A stretch of DNA of 6,951 nucleotides from an uncultured Prevotellaceae bacterium (GTDB taxonomy: Bacteria; Bacteroidota; Bacteroidia; Bacteroidales; Bacteroidaceae): contig CADCQC010000003.1 in the NCBI GenBank assembly GCA_902803455.1, positions 1-6,951 of the forward strand. The letters are read 5' to 3'. Below, one piece after another: positions 1 through 6,100 of the stretch. The notes beneath the pieces were generated by a model. The model saw only the letters and a program-made list of their open reading frames with translations. It ran no database searches and was not told the DNA's origin. A program made the translations under genes and the position numbers. The first letter of the stretch is position 1. Every line of letters starts with the position of its first letter.

Positions 1-12
1 CAATAAACAAAT

Positions 13-1674
13 ATGATTATGACTAAAAACAATTTATTTGCGATGTTAGCCATCGCATGTATCTCAGTTCTTGTCAGCTGCACTCAGCAGGAGACAATCG
101 TTGCCCTTGACGTAAAAACCCAATATGGTGTTCTCCAAGGCTTCGAGGAAGACGGTGTGAAGAAGTTCCTGGGTGTTCCTTTCGCACAAGCTCCAGTGGG
201 CGAACTCCGGTGGAAGGCTCCTCAGCCTGTTCAAGCTTGGGAGGGAGTGCGTTCTGCCAAGCAGTTTGGCGACGATCCCATGCAGCCTAACATCTTCGGT
301 GATATGTCGTTCAGAGGTCCAGGTCGTAGCGAGGACTGTCTCTATCTGAACATTTGGACTACTGCAGCCACAACAGACGATGCCCTGCCTGTGCTGATTT
401 ATTTCAATGGTGGCGGACTGATGGCAGGTTCTGGCAGCGAGCCTCGTTACGATGGTTCCTCCATCTCCAAGGAAGGCGTGATTTGTGTGACGGCCAACTA
501 TCGTGAGGGTGTTTTCGGTTTCTTTGCCCATCCAGACCTCACGGCATCTTCTGAGTATAAGGGAAGCGGCAACTACGGTTTCCTCGACCAAGTGGCAGCT
601 ATCAAGTGGGTAAAAGAGAATATCTCTGCCTTTGGTGGCAATCCTGACAAAATCACCATTGTAGGAGAGTCGGCTGGTTCCTTCTCTGTTTCGCTCCTGA
701 TGTGCTCTCCCCTCTCCAAGAACCTTATTGCTGGCGCCATGCTTTCTTCGGGTGCCGAGGTGTTGCCTTATCAACCTTCTTCCCAAGCCGATGCAGATGC
801 TGCAGGAGCAGAACTTCTGAAACAGGCAGGTATCTCAAGCTTGGCAGATGCGATGGCATTAAATGCTGATTCACTCCAAAAACTCATTCCTCCAAAAGGG
901 ATGGCCAACGTGGTGCTCGATGGCTATTTTATGAAAGAGAGCGCAGACGATGTGTTCGAGAAGGGCCAGCAGGCCCAGGTGCCTCTACTCGCTGGATGGA
1001 ACTCGCTGGAAGGTACTCCTATGCAGGTTCTGAGAAATCAGATTCCTACTCTTGAAAATTACAAAAACGCAATGAAGGCGCAGTTTGGTGATATGACAGA
1101 CGAGATTTTCAAGGCTTACGGGCTCGAGACCGATGAAGACGTGCTGAGCCAGAAAGGCCTCGACCTTGCCTCCGATCTTTTCACAGGCTTCCCCACTTGG
1201 AAGGCCTGCGACTATCATGCAAAGTCAGGACAACCCGTTTATCGCTATCATTATATGCATCCCCGTCCTCAAGTGTCTGCGAAGATGGGTGACAAGGTTG
1301 CAGCCCTTGCTGGAGGTGTACGTGAAAAAACTAAGGAAGAAAAGAAGTCTGAGGCTCAGCAACCTGCTATTGCCCCTGGTGCTGTCCATTCAGCAGATAT
1401 CGAATACGCCATGGGAACCCTCAGCACCAATGAGTATTACGATTGGAATGAAGATGACTACGCCATTTCAAAACTCTTCCTCACCTACTATGCCAACTTC
1501 TGCAAGACAGGTAATCCTAATGGCAAAGGCTTACCTCAGTGGACGGCTATCACCAAGGACAATCTTGATGCTGCTCCTGTCATGAAGATTGACGTGGAAT
1601 CCAAGGTAATGGCTTCCCCAGAAAAGGAGAATGCCTATCGCACACTTGAAAAATTCTACAGAAGCAAGAAATAG
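13..1674 (+). CDS. Type-B carboxylesterase, exported lipoprotein
   Basis: The 553-residue product is an alpha/beta-hydrolase of the carboxylesterase type-B (para-nitrobenzyl esterase-like) family, which hydrolyses carboxylic esters; the natural substrate cannot be read from the sequence. The N-terminus has a short basic stretch, a hydrophobic segment and a lipobox LVSC with Cys23, so a lipoprotein in the periplasm or outer membrane is expected. The family signature EDCLYLN lies at residues 107-113, the oxyanion-hole GGG at 133-135, the nucleophile motif GESAGS at 218-223 (Ser220), the acid probably at Glu333 (GWNSLEG) and His459 in GAVHSADIEYAMG. All three triad residues are therefore present. 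Two deviations: the usual HGGG is NGGG, and a Lys/Glu-rich insertion (about 437-450) precedes the catalytic His. Length is normal for the family. An in-frame ATG two codons downstream (19) is an equally good start. Only 12 bases precede the gene, so its promoter or operon partners are not visible. Confidence 0.93.
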   Translation: MIMTKNNLFAMLAIACISVLVSCTQQETIVALDVKTQYGVLQGFEEDGVKKFLGVPFAQAPVGELRWKAPQPVQAWEGVRSAKQFGDDPMQPNIFGDMSFRGPGRSEDCLYLNIWTTAATTDDALPVLIYFNGGGLMAGSGSEPRYDGSSISKEGVICVTANYREGVFGFFAHPDLTASSEYKGSGNYGFLDQVAAIKWVKENISAFGGNPDKITIVGESAGSFSVSLLMCSPLSKNLIAGAMLSSGAEVLPYQPSSQADADAAGAELLKQAGISSLADAMALNADSLQKLIPPKGMANVVLDGYFMKESADDVFEKGQQAQVPLLAGWNSLEGTPMQVLRNQIPTLENYKNAMKAQFGDMTDEIFKAYGLETDEDVLSQKGLDLASDLFTGFPTWKACDYHAKSGQPVYRYHYMHPRPQVSAKMGDKVAALAGGVREKTKEEKKSEAQQPAIAPGAVHSADIEYAMGTLSTNEYYDWNEDDYAISKLFLTYYANFCKTGNPNGKGLPQWTAITKDNLDAAPVMKIDVESKVMASPEKENAYRTLEKFYRSKK

Positions 1675-1718
1675 TGCTGACATAAAGGCATATTCGTCTG
1701 AAACTATACATATGCGAA

Positions 1719-1733
1719 AGATAACCGTTATCT
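1719..1733. repeat. Small inverted repeat between esterase and lipoprotein genes
   Basis: AGATAA (1719-1724) and TTATCT (1728-1733) form a perfect 6-bp stem with a 3-base CCG loop, 22 bases before the start of the next gene. It is A/T-rich, lacks a T-tract and is too weak to call a terminator. It could be a minor leader hairpin or chance. It is the only structure seen in the 81-base gap. Confidence 0.25.
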
Positions 1734-1755
1734 ATCTATAAAACCAAACAATAAC

Positions 1756-2706
1756 ATGATAAATAGAAGCACGATTTTTCAGTTGTCATTGGCTGTTTCA
1801 TTTCTATTAGCCTGTGGATCCAAAAATGCTAATGCCGGCAACGACCCGTCTCAAACTGAGCAGCAAGAAACCATGCCACCCACGGAGCGTGTTTCCAATA
1901 CTTCTGCCACCATTGATGGTATCAGCCAATTCCTTTCCTGGGACATGGGGGCCATGAGTGTGTCCAAAGAAGGTGACTTTTTCATCATTAAAGACGCTGA
2001 AGGTTCTCTAACCCTCTTCTTGAAACCTTCAGGAAACGGCGTTTATCAAGAGACTTCTGGAAAACATGACATGATAGGACAAAGTGCACGGTTCGTGGCA
2101 GAGAAAGTGGGTGACGTGATGACACTGACAGCATATAGTGACAAGATGATGCTCTTTACACTTCTCGCTTATGATGACCTGATAGCATACCGCAATAGGG
2201 CCTACCGGCGTATTCTGAAAAGTAAGTTTGAGCCAACTGCTGAAGGTGCAATCACTATCACCGATGACAAAATGACCGGTCCCATACTTCCTGACAGCCC
2301 CGACATCGACTACTTCTTCATCGAAGATGGCAAAGGGGATCTAACGGATATGATCCGCCTTTCACCAGGACGTTTTCATTTGTCCTTCTCACCAGCAGAT
2401 AAGGGAATCAACCTGCATTTTTGCAGCATCAATCCCCAGACAGGAGACCTTGATGTCAACTATGAACGTGAGAATTCCCTCGTCCTTCGTTACGCCAAGG
2501 ATCCTGGTTGGGAATGGCTTAGCACAGATGTCCTTGACACAGGCTTCATCATATACAATTTCGAAAAGCCCTACTGGCAAGTCATGCTTAACAAATTGAA
2601 AGCAAAAAATCAGCCCAATGAGGTGGAGCAATGGAACCGAAAACTGATAGAGAATCTGATTGAATACAACGAACCATATTCCGCTATCGAAAGCACTGAC
2701 TATTGA
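1756..2706 (+). CDS. Hypothetical lipoprotein of unknown function
   Basis: I do not recognise the family. The 316-residue product starts with a typical lipoprotein signal peptide: a short basic N-terminus, a hydrophobic run and lipobox LLAC with Cys20. A low-complexity Asn/Gln/Glu/Pro-rich linker follows to about residue 45. The rest is soluble, with no further membrane segment, and alternates acidic loops with short hydrophobic strands (for example a GDFFIIKDAEGSLTLFL stretch near residue 75), suggesting a mostly beta first half. The last ~40 residues are helical and charged. No catalytic motif stands out. The gene follows the esterase by 81 bases in the same direction, so co-transcription is possible but not shown. 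The ATG at 1756 is preceded by an A-rich leader (AAACCAAACAATAAC), usual for Bacteroidota, with no Shine-Dalgarno. After lipid attachment it would be membrane-anchored; surface exposure cannot be decided. Confidence 0.8.
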   Translation: MINRSTIFQLSLAVSFLLACGSKNANAGNDPSQTEQQETMPPTERVSNTSATIDGISQFLSWDMGAMSVSKEGDFFIIKDAEGSLTLFLKPSGNGVYQETSGKHDMIGQSARFVAEKVGDVMTLTAYSDKMMLFTLLAYDDLIAYRNRAYRRILKSKFEPTAEGAITITDDKMTGPILPDSPDIDYFFIEDGKGDLTDMIRLSPGRFHLSFSPADKGINLHFCSINPQTGDLDVNYERENSLVLRYAKDPGWEWLSTDVLDTGFIIYNFEKPYWQVMLNKLKAKNQPNEVEQWNRKLIENLIEYNEPYSAIESTDY

Positions 2707-2721
2707 TGAGGAAGGAACCTC

Positions 2722-2729
2722 TACCTTTG
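2722..2729 (+). promoter_or_regulatory. Putative -7 box for dinB
   Basis: TACCTTTG matches the Bacteroidota sigma-ABfr -7 consensus TAnnTTTG exactly and lies 92 bases before the preferred dinB start, just after the lipoprotein stop codon. No good TTTG -33 box lies 19-21 bases upstream; the nearest is ATTG at 2702-2705, which is too close. The assignment therefore rests on one element. Confidence 0.4.
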
Positions 2730-2820
2730 ATCACTCTAACCCTGACAGCAGACAGGAGTCAACATCCTTTTATGATTGATAACAAAACATTCATTATTCC
2801 ACCGAATGCTTGAACAGTCA

Positions 2821-3930
2821 ATGAAACAACGGAAAATCATTCATATCGATATGGATGCATTCTTTGTTTCTGTAGAGGAACTAGACAATCCTTCGCTAAA
2901 AGGAAAACCTGTCGTAGTGGGGCACGACGGACCAAGGGGTGTCGTTTCCACAGCCAACTACGTGGCCCGAAAGTATGGAATACATTCTGCCCTCTCTATA
3001 GCTATGGCACATCGACTATGCCCGAAGCTTGTGGTGGTAGAACCGCATTTTAACCGCTACAGAGAAGTGTCTCGACAAGTACATGAGATCTTCCACGAAT
3101 ATACTGACCTCATCGAACCGCTCAGCCTTGATGAAGCATATCTTGACGTGACAGAAAACAAGCGTGGGATGAATATGGCCGTCGATATCGCAAGAGAGAT
3201 CAAGCAAAAGATAAGACTTGTCACTGGACTCACCGCATCCGCAGGAGTGAGCTATTGCAAATTCCTGGCTAAGGTGGCCAGTGATTATCGTAAACCTGAC
3301 GGTCTATGCACCGTCCATCCTAAACGAGCTCTTGAATTCATCGACAATCTAAAAGTAGAACAGCTATGGGGCGTGGGTGAGAAGACGGCACAGCACATGC
3401 ACGATATGGGCGTGTTTACTGGTAAGCAATTGCGTGGCTTTACTCTACAGCAGCTTACTACCCAATTCGGAAAGATGGGAAGGGTGTTTTACAACTTCGC
3501 ACGTGGCATTGATGACCGTCCGGTAGTGTCGCAATGGGTGAGGAAGTCTGTGGGATGTGAAAGAACATATCTCAAAGACCTTACAAGGCAAGAAGAAATG
3601 CAGGCTGAGTTGGGCATTCTTGCCGATGAACTGGAAGGAAGGCTTGCACGCAACTGTTTCAAGGGTCGCACTCTGGTATTGAAGGTGAAATTCAGTGATT
3701 TCCGGCAAACCACACACAGCATTACAGAAAATGTTGTCATTGAAAACAAGGAAAATATCATGGCTCTTGCCAAGGAATTACTTAACGAGGTAGACTTTCA
3801 ACAAAAATCTGTACGCCTGCTTGGGATCACGGTGACCAATCCTGTGGAAGAAGAAATGCATCGAGGGCCTATACAACTCTATATTGAATGGCCCCCCTAT
3901 CCCCAACCTGATGAGGATACAATAACTTGA
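2821..3930 (+). CDS. dinB: DNA polymerase IV (translesion, Y family)
   Basis: The product is a Y-family DNA polymerase that copies damaged templates without proofreading. From the ATG at 2821 it has 369 residues, normal for DinB, and begins MKQRKIIHIDMDAFF, so the catalytic block sits where the family has it. The metal ligands are Asp10 and Asp104/Glu105 (SLDEAYLD); Phe15 is the expected steric gate against ribonucleotides. The palm and fingers (about 5-165) include PHFNRY and the SAGVSYCKFLAKVASDYRKPDG block; a helix-hairpin-helix thumb (LWGVGEKTAQHMHDMG) and the little finger (about 240-345) follow. A QLYIEW stretch near the C-terminus (352-357) is a candidate beta-clamp-binding peptide. 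The frame stays open upstream to TTG 2776 and ATG 2806, which would add 15 or 5 residues (ITKHSLFHRMLEQS region) that are not family-like; I prefer 2821. The gene follows the lipoprotein by 114 bases and probably has its own promoter. No SOS box is recognisable. Confidence 0.96.
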   Translation: MKQRKIIHIDMDAFFVSVEELDNPSLKGKPVVVGHDGPRGVVSTANYVARKYGIHSALSIAMAHRLCPKLVVVEPHFNRYREVSRQVHEIFHEYTDLIEPLSLDEAYLDVTENKRGMNMAVDIAREIKQKIRLVTGLTASAGVSYCKFLAKVASDYRKPDGLCTVHPKRALEFIDNLKVEQLWGVGEKTAQHMHDMGVFTGKQLRGFTLQQLTTQFGKMGRVFYNFARGIDDRPVVSQWVRKSVGCERTYLKDLTRQEEMQAELGILADELEGRLARNCFKGRTLVLKVKFSDFRQTTHSITENVVIENKENIMALAKELLNEVDFQQKSVRLLGITVTNPVEEEMHRGPIQLYIEWPPYPQPDEDTIT

Positions 3931-4003
3931 TACATCTACCCTTTTCAACTCAGATTGTGCCAGATCTACCTGATTATACACATCAAAATAAAAAAAAACA
4001 CCC

Positions 4004-4026
4004 TTTTGCGTAAATTTTACACAAAA
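4004..4026. promoter_or_regulatory. Upstream operator palindrome (copy 1)
   Basis: A 23-bp palindrome centred on 4015: left arm TTTTGCGTAAA, right arm TTTACACAAAA. Eleven base pairs flank a single central base and only one pair is broken (C4009 against A4021). It ends two bases before the -33 element of the downstream promoter. A very similar palindrome sits over the transcription start. The symmetry and the repetition indicate binding sites for a dimeric transcription factor. Confidence 0.72.
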
Positions 4027-4028
4027 TA

Positions 4029-4060
4029 TTTGGCGATATGAAAGAAAAGCCTTACCTTTG
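4029..4060 (+). promoter_or_regulatory. Bacteroidota-type promoter of the macro-PARG gene
   Basis: TTTG at 4029-4032 (-33 element) and TACCTTTG at 4053-4060 (-7 element, exact TAnnTTTG match) are separated by 20 bp, the usual Bacteroidota spacing. Transcription should start close to 4067, giving a leader of about 120 nt before the ATG at 4191. The promoter is bracketed by two palindromes, the second of which overlaps the -7 element and the predicted start, suggesting repression by blocking polymerase. Confidence 0.75.
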
Positions 4061-4077
4061 CGTAAAATTTACACACA
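4057..4077. promoter_or_regulatory. Downstream operator palindrome (copy 2)
   Basis: This is a second copy of the palindrome, centred on 4067. The core TGCGTAAAATTTACACA (4059-4075) has one broken pair, at the same position as in copy 1; the central base differs (A instead of T) and the outer arms are less perfect. It overlaps the end of the -7 box and the expected transcription start. Its centre is 52 bp from that of copy 1, about five turns of the helix, so two dimers would lie on the same face of the DNA. Confidence 0.7.
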
Positions 4078-4179
4078 AAAAAAGGTAAAAACGTTGCACA
4101 AGCGAGAGAACCTACAGATGATCAACTTCTGGAACAGCTCATTGATGATGTGATCCTAACCATTTTACAAATTTCATAA
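4066..4179 (+). other. Start-less protein-like reading frame in the leader
   Basis: From 4066 to the TAA at 4177-4179 one frame is open for 37 codons and reads like protein in its second half: AQAREPTDDQLLEQLIDDVI, an acidic amphipathic helix-like stretch. It has no ATG, and its only GTG/CTG codons lie late in the frame. It is preceded in frame by TAA at 4063. It ends 11 bases before the macro-PARG start. It may be a remnant of a decayed gene, or chance in a short leader. No homologue is recognised. Confidence 0.22.
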
Positions 4180-4190
4180 AACTATATAAA

Positions 4191-6044
4191 ATGTACAACA
4201 GAGAATACACCCCGAATAGGATTCATGCACTCAAGCCAAATGAGATATTTGTCTTTGGCAGTAACCTCGCCGGTGCCCATGGTGGCGGCGCCGCGCGTCT
4301 GGCCTATGACCGTTTTGGTGCGAAATGGGGACAAGGCGTAGGACTACAAGGACAATGCTATGCCATCCCTACCATGCATGGTGGTGTGGAAACCATCAAG
4401 CCTTATGTGGATGAGTTTATTGCTTTCGCCCAACAACACATTGAGCGAAAGTTCCTCGTGACACGCATCGGCTGTGGCATTGCAGGCTTCACTTCCGATG
4501 AGATTGCTCCTTTATTCCAAAAAGCCATTGACCAAGAAAACGTCATCCTTCCAAAGGATTTCGTTGAAGTGCTGATACGTTCACAAAACATCGCATCAAC
4601 TTCAATCATCACTTGGAACGCTGAGGAAGATTTCTTGGCGAAATATCGATTACTGATGGAAAAGGTTAGAAATGGTGACTATAATGCGTACCATCAGGTG
4701 AAAGAACTACGAATACAAGAGTTCCGCAACACAGTTGACATCGTCAAACAAGGACATTATACCACAGAGACAGGCCAGCATATTTCCTTCCCATCAGATA
4801 AGGAAATGATGCGTAATACAGTATTCTATATGCGTGAGTTTCATGTGTCCGATGCTCCGCAAAACAGTGAATCGACTATCGTTGAAATACAAGACATCGA
4901 CTGTCTATATGCCGGAGTGCAGTTGAAAGAACAAGGTTTCAATCCAGCTGTCCTAAACATGGCCAACCGACAAAATCCTGGCGGTGGTGTGAGAAAGGGA
5001 GATGGGGCACAGGAGGAGACGCTCTTCCGTAGGACTAACCTCTTCTGCTCCCTCTACCAGTTTGCTTCTTACTCTAGACAATACGGCATCTTGCCTTCCC
5101 CATATCAATACCCTTTGGACAAGAACTACGGCGGTGTCTATACTCCCAATGCCTTCTACTTCAGGGAAAGCGAACAAAAAGGTTACACCTTGCTGGACAA
5201 CCCTGTTACCCTCTCGTTCATTTCAGTGGCGGGCATGAACCGCCCTGTCCTGACTGCAGACAACAGGATAGCAGACAATCTTGTGGAACCAGTCAAGAAC
5301 AAGATGCGCACCATCTTCCGAATCGGACTGGCACACGGCCATGATTCATTGGTGCTTGGCGCTTTAGGCTGCGGAGCTTTCTGTAACCCTCCTCACCATG
5401 TGGCACGGCTGTTCCATGAGGTGATGGAAGAGCCGGAGTTCAAAAACAAGTACAAGAAAATCGTGTTCGCTATCCTAGATGACCACAACACCCACCAAAG
5501 GCATAACCCCAATGGCAATTATAAGCCATTTGCCGAAGAGTTTGCTGGGATGGACCACCCTCAGCCCACTGCAGAACAGATGTTGGCTCTCAAGATGTGG
5601 ACGATGGGGGCTGGCAACTCTGCCAAACGATTCAACGGGGCGAATCCTATCCCTACCAAAAGTGAGGTAGCAACGAAAGACCGATGGAATGTCCTGCCCA
5701 TGCCAGAAAAGCATACTGTCATTTCATTGAATGTCGCTATTCCAAGTGACGTGATGGATATCGTTAAGTATGGTCACATTCCAGAAGCCATGGAAGACCA
5801 TTGGTTCATGTATTGCGATGAGGATACCATACGCTATTACCGTAGCTGGACCGGAATATGTATTTTCGAAGCCAAGTATGAAGAATACGATGACGGTTAC
5901 AGAATAACCTGTCTGAAAGTTAACCGCGACTCCGAACAGTATAGCTGTACCGACAATAGAAAAGACGTTTTCCTTTTTCTGGCACTGCTGACTGAAGAAT
6001 ATGGCGGTGATGCCACAGAGTTTTGGAAACAGGCATTGCAGTAG
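4191..6044 (+). CDS. Macro-like + microbial PARG (TIGR02452-like) fusion protein
   Basis: The 617-residue product appears to bind and hydrolyse ADP-ribose derivatives in the cytoplasm; there is no signal peptide or membrane segment. Module 1 (about 1-130) resembles the small macro-like proteins found in phages and bacteria: VFGSNLAGAHGGGAA (21-35), GQGVGLQG then AIPTM (47-62) and TRIGCGIAGF (91-100), fitting a phosphate/ribose-binding fold. Module 2 (about 165-445) is a microbial PARG catalytic domain: NPGGG (262-266), then QEE (274-276), matching GGG-X6-8-QEE with Glu276 as the expected catalytic acid; GALGCGAFCNPP (390-401) is the later ligand loop, followed by a hydrophobic strand ending LDD. 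Module 3 (about 485-617), with HWFMYCDEDTIRYYRSWTG (537-555), is unassigned. Stand-alone PARG-like proteins are about 270 residues, so this one is more than twice as long. The A/T-rich leader has no Shine-Dalgarno. The gene has its own promoter with two operators. The cellular target (protein ADP-ribosylation, NAD breakdown products or a toxin's product) cannot be told. Confidence 0.87.
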   Translation: MYNREYTPNRIHALKPNEIFVFGSNLAGAHGGGAARLAYDRFGAKWGQGVGLQGQCYAIPTMHGGVETIKPYVDEFIAFAQQHIERKFLVTRIGCGIAGFTSDEIAPLFQKAIDQENVILPKDFVEVLIRSQNIASTSIITWNAEEDFLAKYRLLMEKVRNGDYNAYHQVKELRIQEFRNTVDIVKQGHYTTETGQHISFPSDKEMMRNTVFYMREFHVSDAPQNSESTIVEIQDIDCLYAGVQLKEQGFNPAVLNMANRQNPGGGVRKGDGAQEETLFRRTNLFCSLYQFASYSRQYGILPSPYQYPLDKNYGGVYTPNAFYFRESEQKGYTLLDNPVTLSFISVAGMNRPVLTADNRIADNLVEPVKNKMRTIFRIGLAHGHDSLVLGALGCGAFCNPPHHVARLFHEVMEEPEFKNKYKKIVFAILDDHNTHQRHNPNGNYKPFAEEFAGMDHPQPTAEQMLALKMWTMGAGNSAKRFNGANPIPTKSEVATKDRWNVLPMPEKHTVISLNVAIPSDVMDIVKYGHIPEAMEDHWFMYCDEDTIRYYRSWTGICIFEAKYEEYDDGYRITCLKVNRDSEQYSCTDNRKDVFLFLALLTEEYGGDATEFWKQALQ

Positions 6045-6067
6045 TTTCAAGAAAAAATACGACAAAT

Positions 6068-6100
6068 TAGCTGTTCTGCCTAATAACAAGGTAACGGCTA
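6068..6100. terminator. Possible bidirectional terminator between convergent genes
   Basis: TAGCTGTT (6068-6075) can pair along all eight bases with AACGGCTA (6093-6100), one pair being a G-T wobble, and an inner CC/GG adds two pairs. On the + side TTTTATT follows at 6104-6110; on the - side the strand runs into a T-rich stretch complementary to 6050-6066. The hairpin overlaps the last codon and stop of the oxyR gene. The stem is moderate and the T-tracts imperfect. Confidence 0.4.

Noticed and set aside
64..786. Long open frame on the - strand opposite the esterase
   Set aside because: It is an antisense shadow of a clear esterase frame; the translation is rich in Arg, His and Cys with no recognisable domain.
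1707..1714. TACATATG as a -7 promoter box for the lipoprotein gene
   Set aside because: It has one mismatch to TAnnTTTG and no TTTG at the proper distance upstream; A/T-rich sequence gives such matches by chance.
2776..2820. TTG start at 2776 (or ATG 2806) for dinB
   Set aside because: It would add residues with no resemblance to DinB before the family-typical MKQRKIIHIDMDAFF start. It cannot be fully excluded, but 2821 gives the standard N-terminus.
3931..4003. Rho-independent terminator after dinB
   Set aside because: Only a 4-bp pairing (AGAT/ATCT) can be found around 3950-3970, and the following run is of A, not T, on the + strand.
4004..4080. CRISPR-like or mobile-element repeats
   Set aside because: There are only two copies, each internally palindromic and positioned around a promoter; operators explain them better. 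No spacer array, transposase or target duplication is present.
4191..6044. Toxin-antitoxin pair of the DarT/DarG kind
   Set aside because: DarG also has a macro domain, but there is no DarT-like ADP-ribosyltransferase gene next to this one, and the catalytic domain here is PARG-like instead.
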